Shown: positions 9,009 through 19,253 of the stretch, piece by piece | Layout: every line of letters starts with the position of its first letter | How positions within the stretch are numbered: the stretch's first letter is position 1 | From: Gammaproteobacteria bacterium | GTDB lineage: Bacteria; Pseudomonadota; Gammaproteobacteria; Eutrophobiales; Eutrophobiaceae | Direction: 5' to 3' | NCBI GenBank assembly: GCA_011772965.1 | Contig: WVYN01000036.1 | Coordinates: 5,286-47,361, forward strand | Length of the DNA: 42,076 bases | The notes under the pieces: generated by a model | What the model was told of the DNA's origin: nothing | Databases searched by the model: none | Seen by the model: only the letters and a program-made list of their open reading frames with translations | Translations under genes and position numbers: made by a program

Positions 9009-9350
9009 TTATAGTAGTTGTAGTACCAGGGCTATCTGGCAACCAAATCCAATAAGGAAGGTAATCGTCCGTACCCATGGGATTGCAAAGGTTTAGGCGA
9101 TAACGTGAACAATCCTTCCTGTGGTAAGCTTTCCGCCAAGTAGGAACCCAATCATCACCAGTATCATATCTGCGATTAGCTGAAAATGATCAAGGATAAA
9201 CGGAGGAAAGATAGCGAGCACTTCATTACCGATGAGGACACCAAAAACGAGCAACAAAGTAACTCGCGGCAGAGAGGTTTTTCTGCCGATAGGATCGGTG
9301 GCCAGTCCCAGTAGCAAGATACTGCCTATAGTGAGCTTTGTCAGTCCTTG
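9009..9350 (-). pseudogene. decayed N-terminal remnant of a cation:proton antiporter
   Basis: On the minus strand a frame entering from the gatB end reads LLLGLATDPIGRKTSLPRVTLL and continues with IADMILVMIGFLLGGKL. This resembles the first transmembrane segments of CPA-type sodium or potassium/proton antiporters, which run to about 400 residues or more. It stops at 9093-9095 after roughly 75 codons. Reading past the stop gives another 27 hydrophobic codons (TFAIPWVRTITFLIGFG...) before a second stop. No good start codon or ribosome site precedes it; the nearest start-like codon is TTG at 9317. The outer limits given are approximate. Confidence 0.55.
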
Positions 9351-10813
9351 GCCAGTTTCTTGCGAAGCAATTCATTAACCTGTTTCGGGTTCGCCTTCCC
9401 CCTGGATTTCTTCATGACCTGGCCAACGAAATAACCGATGAGTTTGCCCTGTTTTTCCACGGGACTGTTGCGGTATTGTTCCACCTGCGGTGTGCTATCA
9501 GCTATGACTCCATCAACCAGTTTTTCTATGGCACCGGAATCGGTAACCTGCTTCAGGCCTTTTTTCTCAATGATTTCATCGGCGGTGCCTTCACCGTTCC
9601 ACATTGCATCAAACACTTCCTTGGCAATTTTGTTAGATATGGTGTTGTCATCAATTCGCTTTATTAATTCGCCAAGCATTTCATCATTCACGGGCGAGTC
9701 TTTAATATCAAGACTATTACGATTCAGTGCTGCTGAGAACTCTCCCATTATCCAGTTTGCAGTTAGTTTAGAGCTTTTGACATCAAGACTAGCGACGCTA
9801 CAAGCGGCTTTTGCAGTAGATTCATAAAAATCAGCCATATCACGACTTGAAGTAATTACACTACTATCGTATTCAGAAAGCTTATATTCCTTCATGATTC
9901 TTTTCTGTCTTGCATCAGGCAACTCGGGTAATGATGTCTTTATTTCATTTATGAAGTCTGGAGAGATCTCAATTGGCAATAAATCCGGGTCAGGGAAATA
10001 ACGATAATCGTTGGCTTCTTCCTTACTGCGCATGGAACGCGTCTCATCCTTGACCGGGTCATAGAGTCTGGTTTCCTGCACAACCTTGCCACCGGATTCA
10101 AGCTCGTCTGTCTGGCGTTCGATTTCATGCCGAATGGCTGCCTCGACAAAGCGGAATGAATTCAGGTTTTTCAGCTCGGTCCGGGTTCCCAGTTCGGAGT
10201 CTCCCTGTGGACGGATGGAGACATTGGCATCACAACGGAACGATCCTTCCTGCATGTTACCATCACAGATACCCAGGTAGGTGACGATGGCATGAATCTT
10301 TTTCATGTAGGCGCCAGCTTCCTTTGCTGAACGAAGATCCGGTTCAGACACTATCTCGATGAGAGGCGTACCGGCGCGGTTCAGATCAATCCCCGTCAGA
10401 TTGCCAAATCCCTCATGCACCGATTTACCGGCATCTTCCTCCAGGTGGGCGCGGGTGACGCCGATGGTTTTAGTCGTCCCGTCTTCCAGCGTGATATCAA
10501 TCTGGCCGTGACTGACGATGGGCAGCTCATACTGGCTGATCTGGTAGCCCTTGGGCAAGTCGGGGTAAAAATAATTTTTACGGGCAAAGACTGAGCGGGG
10601 TGGGATCTCGGCATTAATGGCAAGACCAAACATAATGGCCATTCGCACCACTTCTTCGTTGAGGACCGGCAGCACGCCGGGCAGGCCCAGGTCAACGGCG
10701 CAGGCCTGGGTGTTGGCTTCGGCGCCGTAGGTGGTTGCTGCGCCGGAGAAGATCTTGCTTCTGGTGGCGAGTTGCGCATGGATTTCCAGGCCAATGACGA
10801 CTTCCCAGTCCAT
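9341..10813 (-). CDS. gatB: aspartyl/glutamyl-tRNA(Asn/Gln) amidotransferase subunit B
   Basis: GatB is the kinase and tRNA-binding subunit of the GatCAB complex that converts misacylated Glu-tRNA(Gln) or Asp-tRNA(Asn) to the correct aminoacyl-tRNA. The 490-residue product starts [20 protein letters not shown] and includes [35 protein letters not shown] and [14 protein letters not shown]. The C-terminal YqeY-like tail ends [18 protein letters not shown]. It begins at the last base of gatA (one-base overlap) and is the last gene of a gatC-gatA-gatB operon. Confidence 0.97.
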   Translation of the reverse strand: MDWEVVIGLEIHAQLATRSKIFSGAATTYGAEANTQACAVDLGLPGVLPVLNEEVVRMAIMFGLAINAEIPPRSVFARKNYFYPDLPKGYQISQYELPIVSHGQIDITLEDGTTKTIGVTRAHLEEDAGKSVHEGFGNLTGIDLNRAGTPLIEIVSEPDLRSAKEAGAYMKKIHAIVTYLGICDGNMQEGSFRCDANVSIRPQGDSELGTRTELKNLNSFRFVEAAIRHEIERQTDELESGGKVVQETRLYDPVKDETRSMRSKEEANDYRYFPDPDLLPIEISPDFINEIKTSLPELPDARQKRIMKEYKLSEYDSSVITSSRDMADFYESTAKAACSVASLDVKSSKLTANWIMGEFSAALNRNSLDIKDSPVNDEMLGELIKRIDDNTISNKIAKEVFDAMWNGEGTADEIIEKKGLKQVTDSGAIEKLVDGVIADSTPQVEQYRNSPVEKQGKLIGYFVGQVMKKSRGKANPKQVNELLRKKLAKD

Positions 10814-12267
10814 TATTCATACCCCGTCGGTTTTTTCTGGTGCCAGTCAGTGACCTGTTGGAAACGGTGAGCGACATTCAGCAGCCTCGCTTCAGCAAAA
10901 TAATCACCGATGATCTGCATGCCTACGGGAAGACCGTTCAACAGACCGGCAGGCACTGAGATGGCTGGGAGACCGGCAAGATTAACCGAGACTGTATAGA
11001 TGTCTGACAAATACATACTAATCGGGTCGTCCATCAATTCATTTAATCTAAATGCTGTACCCGGTGTCGTGGGTCCGATAATCACGTCGACATCTTTCAA
11101 TGCCTGTTGAAACTCGTCACGAATGAGCCGGCGGATTTTCTGTGCCTTAAGGTAATAGGCATCATAGTAACCGGCAGAGAGCACATAGGTGCCGATCATG
11201 ACCCGTCGCTTTACCTCCCGGCCGAAGCCCTCGCCCCGGGACCGGCAATACAGGTCATTCAGGTCTTTAGGATCTTCACAGCGGTAGCCATAGCGCACAC
11301 CGTCAAAGCGTGCCAGATTGGATGAACATTCTGCAGGTGCCACTACATAGTACACCGGAATGGAAAGTGTCGAACTGGGTAGACTGATTTCCGTGACAGT
11401 GGCACCCAGTTTTTCCAGTTCTGAAATTCCGTCATGGACTATCTGACTGATATCAGGGTTAAGACGCTCATCGAAGTATTCCTTTGGCAGGCCAATCTTC
11501 AGTCCTTCGATGGGCTGTTCCAGAGCAGCGATGTAATCCTCGACCTCACGATCCACCGACGTTGAGTCTCGTTCATCAAAACCAGCCATGGCGTTTAAAA
11601 TCATTGCAGCATCCTCTGCAGTCCGGGTCATTGGACCGCCCTGATCCAGGCTGGAAGCAAAGGCAATCATCCCGTAACGGGATACCCGACCATAGGTGGG
11701 TTTTAGTCCGGTAATGCCACAGAGTGACGCTGGCTGCCTGATCGAACCCCCGGTATCAGTGCCGGTCGCAGCCGGTGCCAGTCTGGCAGCCACGGCAACG
11801 GCAGATCCACCGGATGAACCACCCGGTACTCGTTCCTTGTCCCAGGGATTTTCTACTGGGCCATAAAAGCTCGTTTCATTTGAAGAACCCATGGCAAATT
11901 CATCCATATTGGTTTTACCGAGCATTACCATACCGGCGGATTCAAGTTGCTTAACTACAGTGGCATCGTAGGGGGAAATAAAATTATCCAGTATTTTGGA
12001 ACCACAGGTAGTTCGGATGCCATGGGTACAAAAGATATCCTTGTGAGCGATGGGTATTCCTGTCAAGGGACCAGCGTTATTGGCCTTGATTTTTACATCG
12101 GCTTCCATGGCCAGCGATAATGCCTTGTCTTCCGTGAGGCTGATGAAACAATTCAGTGATTTATTGAATTTATTACACCGGTCGAGTAACAGGCGGGTCA
12201 GTTCTTCACTTGAAATTTCTTTATTTCTTAGTGACCGCGAGAGCTCGGCAAGCGTCTTGTTATGCAT
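10813..12267 (-). CDS. gatA: aspartyl/glutamyl-tRNA(Asn/Gln) amidotransferase subunit A
   Basis: GatA is the amidase-signature subunit that releases ammonia from glutamine or asparagine. The 484-residue product shows the catalytic Lys in [21 protein letters not shown]. The glycine/serine-rich signature follows ([19 protein letters not shown], then [14 protein letters not shown]), supplying the cis-Ser and nucleophilic Ser. The end contains [24 protein letters not shown]. It is preceded by gatC by 38 bases and overlaps gatB by one base. Presence of the complex suggests indirect synthesis of Gln- or Asn-tRNA, but the synthetases are not in the window. Confidence 0.97.
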   Translation of the reverse strand: MHNKTLAELSRSLRNKEISSEELTRLLLDRCNKFNKSLNCFISLTEDKALSLAMEADVKIKANNAGPLTGIPIAHKDIFCTHGIRTTCGSKILDNFISPYDATVVKQLESAGMVMLGKTNMDEFAMGSSNETSFYGPVENPWDKERVPGGSSGGSAVAVAARLAPAATGTDTGGSIRQPASLCGITGLKPTYGRVSRYGMIAFASSLDQGGPMTRTAEDAAMILNAMAGFDERDSTSVDREVEDYIAALEQPIEGLKIGLPKEYFDERLNPDISQIVHDGISELEKLGATVTEISLPSSTLSIPVYYVVAPAECSSNLARFDGVRYGYRCEDPKDLNDLYCRSRGEGFGREVKRRVMIGTYVLSAGYYDAYYLKAQKIRRLIRDEFQQALKDVDVIIGPTTPGTAFRLNELMDDPISMYLSDIYTVSVNLAGLPAISVPAGLLNGLPVGMQIIGDYFAEARLLNVAHRFQQVTDWHQKKPTGYE

Positions 12268-12305
12268 GTGAAATTTTCATCTGCAGGATTTTAGAGAAAA
12301 TGGAA

Positions 12306-12590
12306 TTACTCGATGACCTTAGGAACCAGGTAATGTCCGCGCTCGACGGCAGGGGCATGTGACTGGAGCTGCTCTCTTTGATTGGTCTCTGTAACCTTAT
12401 CCGGTCGCAATCGGGCACTCAGTTCAAGCGGATGAGCCATCGGTGTGACCGAACTGGTATCTACGTGATCCATTTGTTCGACTAGGTTCAGGATATTTGA
12501 CAGGTCGCGGGAAAATCCGGGGGTATCCTCCTCGGCGATCTCGAGCCGGGCGAGCCAGGCTATTTTCTTAATATCGGATTGTTTTAACAT
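12306..12590 (-). CDS. gatC: aspartyl/glutamyl-tRNA(Asn/Gln) amidotransferase subunit C
   Basis: The 94-residue product begins MLKQSDIKKIAWLARLEIAEED and has the pattern ILNLVEQMDHVDTSSVTPMAHP, both typical of GatC. GatC is a small scaffold that wraps around GatA and touches GatB. The usual family length is 90 to 100 residues. It is the first gene of the minus-strand gat operon and is divergent from mreB across a 273-base intergenic region. Confidence 0.95.
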   Translation of the reverse strand: MLKQSDIKKIAWLARLEIAEEDTPGFSRDLSNILNLVEQMDHVDTSSVTPMAHPLELSARLRPDKVTETNQREQLQSHAPAVERGHYLVPKVIE

Positions 12591-12676
12591 ACAAAAATGA
12601 CAATTATTTTTTTAAAAACAGTTAGTTATGTCCCGATCGGATGATATCCAACCAATCTAGCGTGATCTATTTCCAG

Positions 12677-12689
12677 TATTAGGTATAAA
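12677..12689 (+). promoter_or_regulatory. upstream copy of a duplicated TATTAGGTATAAA box
   Basis: The 13-base sequence TATTAGGTATAAA occurs here and again at 12751-12763, both between gatC and mreB. It contains a TATAAA that could be a -10 element reading toward mreB. A CGTGA lies 16 bases upstream of this copy, where no good -35 box is visible. Whether it is a promoter or a regulator site cannot be settled from sequence. Confidence 0.4.
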
Positions 12690-12750
12690 TATTCCCGCAG
12701 CGGCTTGATATTCCGCATAAAAATTCATATCGTGACGGGATTTTACCGGA

Positions 12751-12763
12751 TATTAGGTATAAA
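12751..12763 (+). promoter_or_regulatory. downstream copy of the duplicated box; candidate -10 region of the mreB promoter
   Basis: This is the second exact copy of TATTAGGTATAAA, 74 bases after the first and about 100 bases before the mreB ATG. The following bases extend it to TATAAAAT. CGTGA is found 20 bases upstream, as a near echo of the first copy, but a consensus -35 is lacking. It is the best positional candidate for the promoter of the mre-mrd run. Confidence 0.4.
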
Positions 12764-12836
12764 ATGCGACAGTTCGCCGGTGTCGGGGTACGTCCTGAAA
12801 ACAAATATAGCACGACCCGCCGCTATTCATCATTAA

Positions 12837-13907
<1,071 letters not shown>

Positions 13908-13925
13908 AAGTATATTTTTAAATAC

Positions 13926-13934
13926 AGAGGTGAT
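13926..13934 (+). promoter_or_regulatory. Shine-Dalgarno that decides the mreC start
   Basis: AGAGGTGAT closely matches the anti-Shine-Dalgarno complement. Its GAGG core ends nine bases before an ATT at 13940, a normal spacing. The only nearby ATG (13933) overlaps this motif and reads just three codons before a stop, so it cannot be the mreC start. The site therefore supports initiation at ATT 13940. Confidence 0.6.
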
Positions 13935-13939
13935 GGCGT

Positions 13940-14803
13940 ATTAACACACTATTTGCAAAAGGCCCGTCTACCAATGTAAAAGCCGTTGCCTTTGTGGTTT
14001 TATCAGTTGTCTTGATGACAGTTGACCACCGTAACAGTCATCTCGAGTCCGTACGATCCGCTTTGTCCGTTATTGTTTTTCCTGTCCAGTATATTGTTGA
14101 CCGGCCTGCGGCCTTGTCCGGCTGGATAATGGACACTCTCAAAACCCGTGATAATCTGATTTCAGAGAATGAAAAGTTACGCAAGGAGCAACTGCTACTC
14201 AGTTCTAAACTGCAAAAATATGATGTGTTACAGTCAGAAAATCAAAGACTACGCCTTCTTCTGGAATCTTCCTTAAAACTGAAAGACCGGGTTGTTATTG
14301 CAGAATTACTTGCCGTCGATATGGAACCATTTCGTCATACTGTTGTAATTAACAAGGGAAAGCGATCAGGAGCCTATGACGGGCAGCCTATCGTTGATGC
14401 CAATGGCATCATGGGACAAATTGTTCACGTTGGACCTTTTAGTAGTACTGTCCTGTTAATTACTGATCCAACCCATGCCCTGCCGGTACAGATTAACCGC
14501 AACGGTCTGAGGGCCATACTTCTCGGAACAGGTGAGCGCAATTATCTGCAGCTGATTAATCTTCCCAACAATGCAGACATCAAGAAAGGGGACCTGCTTG
14601 TATCTTCGGGACTTGGTAGCCGTTTCCCGGCCGGTTATCCGGTTGGTGTGGTAGCAGACATTAAGCTTGATCCGGCTGAGCCCTTTGCCAAGGTCAAGGT
14701 AGTGCCAAGTGCCAAGCTGGAACAGAGCAGGGAAGTATTGCTGGTGTGGCCTTACTCGGAGGGCAGGATAGAAACAGAACATGAGAGCATTGCCCTGAAC
14801 TAA
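13940..14803 (+). CDS. mreC: rod shape-determining protein MreC, probable AUU start
   Basis: MreC is a bitopic periplasmic scaffold of the elongasome. From the ATT at 13940 the product is 287 residues and begins M-NTLFAKGPSTNVKAV, which lines up position by position with the MKPIFSRGPS start of E. coli MreC. The single transmembrane helix (AVAFVVLSVVLMTV) follows, then a coiled coil (ISENEKLRKEQLLLSSKL) and the beta-barrel domain (DATHALP-like DPTHALPVQI, GDLLVSSGLGSRFPAGYPVGVV). Starting instead at GTG 13994 would cut the membrane helix in half. A frameshift or base error at the start is the alternative. It overlaps mreD by one base. Confidence 0.85.
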   Translation: MNTLFAKGPSTNVKAVAFVVLSVVLMTVDHRNSHLESVRSALSVIVFPVQYIVDRPAALSGWIMDTLKTRDNLISENEKLRKEQLLLSSKLQKYDVLQSENQRLRLLLESSLKLKDRVVIAELLAVDMEPFRHTVVINKGKRSGAYDGQPIVDANGIMGQIVHVGPFSSTVLLITDPTHALPVQINRNGLRAILLGTGERNYLQLINLPNNADIKKGDLLVSSGLGSRFPAGYPVGVVADIKLDPAEPFAKVKVVPSAKLEQSREVLLVWPYSEGRIETEHESIALN

Positions 14804-15291
14804 TGAATGAGCATAAGAAAAAAGGCATTATTATTGTTGTTGCCAGTTTCATTGTAGCACTGATGATGACTGCATTACCGCTACCCGAATGGGCGGCTAA
14901 TTGGCGGCCCGCCTGGGTAGCGATGGTACTGATATACTGGTGTATGGCACTACCTAACAAGGTTAATATTGGAGTTGCCTGGATTGCCGGGATCATAATG
15001 GATGTTTTGCAGGGCACCTTACTGGGACAAAATGCACTGGGTCTGGTATTGCTTGCCTTTATCACTATAAAGGTCCATCAACGTATCAGGATGTTTCCCC
15101 TTATCCAGCAGGCCCTGTTCGTAATGGTTCTAATATTACTCTATCAGCTTATGTCACTCTGGGTACGTGGCCTCATGGGTGTGCCCCCGAGAACATGGAC
15201 GTACTGGACCCCGGCAATAACAAGTATGGTATTATGGCCATGGTTGTTCATCATCCTGAGAGATATACGTCGTAAATACATCGTGTCCTGA
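14803..15291 (+). CDS. mreD: rod shape-determining protein MreD
   Basis: The 162-residue, very hydrophobic product has about five predicted membrane segments and the family motifs LPEWAANWRPAWVAMVLIYW, then GIIMDVLQGTLLGQNALGL. MreD is an inner-membrane partner of MreC and the RodA-PBP2 synthase. Its ATG shares one base with the mreC stop (TAATG), so the two are translationally coupled. mrdA begins eight bases after its stop. Confidence 0.95.
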   Translation: MNEHKKKGIIIVVASFIVALMMTALPLPEWAANWRPAWVAMVLIYWCMALPNKVNIGVAWIAGIIMDVLQGTLLGQNALGLVLLAFITIKVHQRIRMFPLIQQALFVMVLILLYQLMSLWVRGLMGVPPRTWTYWTPAITSMVLWPWLFIILRDIRRKYIVS

Positions 15292-15299
15292 TATCGGAC

Positions 15300-17153
15300 A
15301 TGTCGATTCAGTTTGAATTCAAGGATATCGTCGAGGAGACACGTCAGGTAAAAAGGCGTGTGCTGATTACCGGCATCGCCATGCTATTGTTGTTTGGTTT
15401 TCTTATAACACGCCTGATATACCTGCAAATTATCCAGCATGATCATTTCATTACCCTTTCTCAGAATAACCGTGTCAAGGTAGTACCCATTGCACCTATC
15501 CGTGGTCTGATTTACAGCAGAGATGGAGTGCTGCTAGCGGAGAACCAGCCTGCGTTCAGTCTGGAAGTCATACCAGAAAAGGTCAATGATCTGGACGTAT
15601 TACTTTCAGAAATATCTCTCATCATAGACATCCGTGAGGATGATATCGCCCGGTTCTGGAAAAGTTTAAGGGAAAAGCGGCGGTTTGAAAGTGTGCCTTT
15701 GAAATTTAACCTGAATGAAGCAGAAGTTGCTCGTTTCTCTGTCCAAAACCATCGTTTCCCTGCAGTGGAAGTAATTGCAAGACCATACCGTCGCTATCCT
15801 GAAAATGAATTAACAGCCCATATTATAGGTTATGTTGGCAGGATAGATGATAATGATCTTCAGACAGTGGACGTTTCCAACTATCTGGGTTCCACCCATA
15901 TTGGCAAGATCGGGGTAGAGAAGGCATATGAAAATATTCTTCACGGTCAGGTAGGACACCAACAAGTCGAGGTCAATGCCCAAGGCAGGGTAATACGTGT
16001 TCTTGAGAGGACACCACCGATCCCCGGGAAAAATATTTTCCTTACCATTGATATTGGCTTGCAAAAGATTGCGATGAAATCCCTGCAAGGGAAACGGGGA
16101 GCAATTGTTGCTATGGATCCGGCTAACGGTGACATTCTGGCACTGGTCAGTGCCCCCTCTTATGATCCCAATCTGTTTGTGAATGGTATTGATTATGAAA
16201 CCTACAACAGCCTGCTATCTTCAAAAGATACACCACTTGTTAACCGGGCATTGCAAGGGACCTATCCTCCCGGTTCCACGATCAAACCTTTTCTGGGTCT
16301 TACAGCATTAACATACGGGATACGGGAACCGGATGATACTATATGGTGTCCGGGGTGGTATAGGCTGAAAGGCAGCAGTCATTTGTATCGTGACTGGAAA
16401 CGTGAAGGTCATGGTGAGGTAGATTTCAATTATGCCATCATGCAGTCATGTGATGTCTATTATTATGACACAGCTAATGATCTTGGTATCACCCGCCTTC
16501 ATGATGGACTGGTTAATTTTGGTTTTAGTAATAAGACTGGAATAGATATTGGAGGCGAAGCTGCCGGTCTTTTACCTTCCCCGGAATGGAAGCGAAAGAC
16601 CTATGATCAACCCTGGTATCCGGGTGAAACGTTGATTGCAGGCATTGGTCAGGGCTCACTGCTGGTTACACCGTTACAATTGGTTAATGCCACTGCCTCA
16701 CTTGCAAACAATGGTAAATTGTATGCCCCTCATCTTGCTGCGGTATCTGCAGACCAAATCAGTCATGAGCGCAATGATATCCAGACTATCCGGTCGAGTG
16801 AAATCGGTATTTACCAGGCAGCACAATGGGAAATCATTAAACAGGCCATGATCGACGTTGTTCATGGTGAACGAGGTACAGCACGGGGCAGTGGATACAA
16901 TTCAAAGTTCAGGATGGCCGGGAAAACCGGTACAGCACAGGTGATTGCAATTGCCCAGGATGAAGAATACAAGGAAGAGGATATCCCGGAGGAGCTTCAG
17001 GATCACGCCTTGTTCATCGCCTTTGCACCTGCTGAAGAACCTTCAATTGCCGTTGCCGTAATTGTCGAAAACGGCGGCAGCGGATCTTCAAGTGCTGCGC
17101 CTATCGCACGGCAGTTGTTTGATTATTACCTTGCAGGTTATCAGGAAGGCTAG
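15300..17153 (+). CDS. mrdA: penicillin-binding protein 2, peptidoglycan transpeptidase
   Basis: PBP2 is the transpeptidase of lateral wall elongation, paired with RodA. The 617-residue product has an N-terminal membrane anchor (VLITGIAMLLLFGFLITRL), a dimerisation/pedestal region with RGLIYSRDGVLLAENQPAF, and the transpeptidase domain. S326-x-x-K329 lies in YPPGSTIKPF, the SxN-equivalent is in MQSCDVYYYD, and KTG is in MAGKTGTAQV. E. coli PBP2 has its serine at 330, so the layout is normal. rodA starts three bases after the stop. Confidence 0.97.
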   Translation: MSIQFEFKDIVEETRQVKRRVLITGIAMLLLFGFLITRLIYLQIIQHDHFITLSQNNRVKVVPIAPIRGLIYSRDGVLLAENQPAFSLEVIPEKVNDLDVLLSEISLIIDIREDDIARFWKSLREKRRFESVPLKFNLNEAEVARFSVQNHRFPAVEVIARPYRRYPENELTAHIIGYVGRIDDNDLQTVDVSNYLGSTHIGKIGVEKAYENILHGQVGHQQVEVNAQGRVIRVLERTPPIPGKNIFLTIDIGLQKIAMKSLQGKRGAIVAMDPANGDILALVSAPSYDPNLFVNGIDYETYNSLLSSKDTPLVNRALQGTYPPGSTIKPFLGLTALTYGIREPDDTIWCPGWYRLKGSSHLYRDWKREGHGEVDFNYAIMQSCDVYYYDTANDLGITRLHDGLVNFGFSNKTGIDIGGEAAGLLPSPEWKRKTYDQPWYPGETLIAGIGQGSLLVTPLQLVNATASLANNGKLYAPHLAAVSADQISHERNDIQTIRSSEIGIYQAAQWEIIKQAMIDVVHGERGTARGSGYNSKFRMAGKTGTAQVIAIAQDEEYKEEDIPEELQDHALFIAFAPAEEPSIAVAVIVENGGSGSSSAAPIARQLFDYYLAGYQEG

Positions 17154-17156
17154 GGA

Positions 17157-18254
17157 ATGGAAAAGAGAACAGTCGCCCAGAAGCTGCATATCGATATGCC
17201 ACTATTATTTGGTATTGTTGTCCTGTGTTGCATCGGTCTAGTTGTACTCTACAGCGCAGGCGGTCAGAATCTACATCTAGTTATCAGGCAGGCAGTCATC
17301 ATGACAGTTGCCCTGTTGCTTTTGTTTTTGACAGCCCAGATAAATCCCTATCAACTGCAGCGCTGGTCGATCTGGTTTTACCTGCTGGGAATAATTCTCC
17401 TGATCATAGTCCTGTTAGCCGGATATACCGGCAAGGGTGCCCAACGTTGGCTGAACCTGGGCCTTTTCCGGTTCCAGCCATCTGAACTGATGAAACTGGG
17501 GGTACCAATGGTGATGGCCTGGTTTATAGCCGGAAGCCAGGTTCCGCCTAATATTGGCCGGGTATTACTGGGTTGTGTATTTATTATTGTGCCGGTATTA
17601 CTTATCGCAAAGCAGCCGGACCTGGGCACAGCAGTATTGGTTGGTGCAGCCGGCTTTGCAGTACTGTTTATCTCCGGTATCAGCTGGCGGTTTATCATTT
17701 CTGTGATGGTGTTGATTGCTTCTGCCATGCCTGTTATCTGGTATTTTATGCATGACTACCAGAAACGCCGTGTTCTGACCTTCCTGAATCCGGAACAGGA
17801 TCCGCTTGGAGCCGGTTACCATACGATACAGGCAAAGATTGCGATCGGTTCCGGTGGTTTATTCGGTAAGGGCTGGCTGAACGGCACCCAGTCACACCTG
17901 GAGTTTTTACCTGAGCGTTCTACGGATTTTATATTTGCTGTCTTTTCCGAGGAATTCGGTTTGATGGGGGTCGTTCTATTAATAGCAATCTATGGCTATG
18001 TCATAGGCAGGGGGCTGTGGATTGCCATGAATGCCCAGGAAACCTTCGGCAAATTACTCGCTTCGGGTTTGATCATGACACTTTTTGTCTATGTCTTTGT
18101 CAATATAGGCATGGTTAGCGGACAGTTACCCGTTGTTGGTGTGCCGTTACCCCTGATCAGTCTGGGAGGCACCTCTATCGTTACTCTTATGCTAGTTTTC
18201 GGCATATTAATGTCGATAAGTACTCACAGGAGGATGTTGTCTAGTCAAGTATGA
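17157..18254 (+). CDS. rodA: peptidoglycan glycosyltransferase RodA (SEDS family)
   Basis: RodA polymerises lipid II during rod elongation, in complex with PBP2. The 365-residue product is a polytopic membrane protein with SEDS signatures: GKGAQRWLNLGLFRFQPSELMK, KQPDLGTAVLV, and the essential loop FLPERSTDFIFAVFSEEFGLMG. The C-terminal block is GVPLPLISLGGTSIV. It follows mrdA by three bases and overlaps the mltB ATG by four bases (ATGA), so the elongation synthase and a hydrolase are co-expressed. Confidence 0.97.
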   Translation: MEKRTVAQKLHIDMPLLFGIVVLCCIGLVVLYSAGGQNLHLVIRQAVIMTVALLLLFLTAQINPYQLQRWSIWFYLLGIILLIIVLLAGYTGKGAQRWLNLGLFRFQPSELMKLGVPMVMAWFIAGSQVPPNIGRVLLGCVFIIVPVLLIAKQPDLGTAVLVGAAGFAVLFISGISWRFIISVMVLIASAMPVIWYFMHDYQKRRVLTFLNPEQDPLGAGYHTIQAKIAIGSGGLFGKGWLNGTQSHLEFLPERSTDFIFAVFSEEFGLMGVVLLIAIYGYVIGRGLWIAMNAQETFGKLLASGLIMTLFVYVFVNIGMVSGQLPVVGVPLPLISLGGTSIVTLMLVFGILMSISTHRRMLSSQV

Positions 18255-19252
18255 GAATGTACAAAATTATCAGCGCAATATCACTGGTCATGCTGAACAG
18301 TGCCTGTTTTGCTACCGCACCACTCGATAAAAAAGCGGTTAACGAATTCATTAATTATATGCATACGGCATATGAGTTTGATAGTGCCGAACTCAAAAGT
18401 GTCTTTGACGAGACTGTAAAATCCCAGAGGGTTCTCAATGCAATATCGAGACCAGCAGAAAGGCTCCCTTGGTATGAATACAGGAAGATATTCATACAAA
18501 ACGAAAGGGTAGATGGCGGTATTGATTTCTGGCAACGTAACAGAGAAACCCTGGCGCGTGCTGAGGAAACCTATGGTGTACCTGCTCACATTATTGTTGC
18601 CATCATTGGTGTGGAAACCCGTTACGGTAATTATACGGGTAGAGACAGGGTTATGGATGCGTTGTCTACACTGGCATTTCATTATCCCAAACGCAGCAAG
18701 TTTTTTCGGGGAGAGCTGGAACAATACCTGTTGTTGACCCGGGAACAGAATCTGGATCCCCTGTCAATCAAGGGTTCCTATGCTGGTGCCATGGGAATGC
18801 CGCAGTTTATCCCGAGCAGCTACAGAAATTATGCTGTTGACTTTGACAGGGATGGCAAAGCAGATATCTGGAATAATCCCGTTGATGTAATCGGAAGCGT
18901 GGCAAGCTATTTTAATCGGCATGGTTGGCAGCCAGGCAAGCAAATTGCAATACCGGCCAGTGTACAGGGTGATAAATATAGGCAATTGATCAGGGATGAT
19001 TTGAAACCGGATGTTGATACTGCCGTAATCAATGATTATGGCATAAATGGCGAATTCAAGATCAAGGATGAGCCACAATTGAAAGTATTGAGCCTAGAAA
19101 CGGGGGAAGATACAGAGGAAATCTGGCTATGTTTCCAGAATTTTTATGTCATTACACGATATAATCACAGTGCTTTGTATGCCATGGCTGTATTCCAGTT
19201 ATCAGAAATGATTGCAGATGAGTATAACAATATCAATTTGACGTCCAGGTGA
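18251..19252 (+). CDS. mltB: lytic murein transglycosylase B
   Basis: MltB cleaves the MurNAc-GlcNAc bond with formation of an anhydro end. The 333-residue product has a signal sequence (KIISAISLVMLNSACFA). The cysteine at residue 19 is not in a perfect lipobox, so lipidation is uncertain. The catalytic Glu is E122 in GVETRYGNYTG, and the family block GSYAGAMGMPQFIPSSYRNYAVDFD follows. It overlaps rodA by four bases and precedes rlpA by one base. The order rodA-mltB-rlpA-dacA is common in Gammaproteobacteria. Confidence 0.95.
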   Translation: MRMYKIISAISLVMLNSACFATAPLDKKAVNEFINYMHTAYEFDSAELKSVFDETVKSQRVLNAISRPAERLPWYEYRKIFIQNERVDGGIDFWQRNRETLARAEETYGVPAHIIVAIIGVETRYGNYTGRDRVMDALSTLAFHYPKRSKFFRGELEQYLLLTREQNLDPLSIKGSYAGAMGMPQFIPSSYRNYAVDFDRDGKADIWNNPVDVIGSVASYFNRHGWQPGKQIAIPASVQGDKYRQLIRDDLKPDVDTAVINDYGINGEFKIKDEPQLKVLSLETGEDTEEIWLCFQNFYVITRYNHSALYAMAVFQLSEMIADEYNNINLTSR

Positions 19253-19253
19253 T

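Noticed and set aside
13933-13944. ATG 13933 as the mreC start
   Set aside because: It reads only ATG-GCG-TAT-TAA and overlaps the Shine-Dalgarno.
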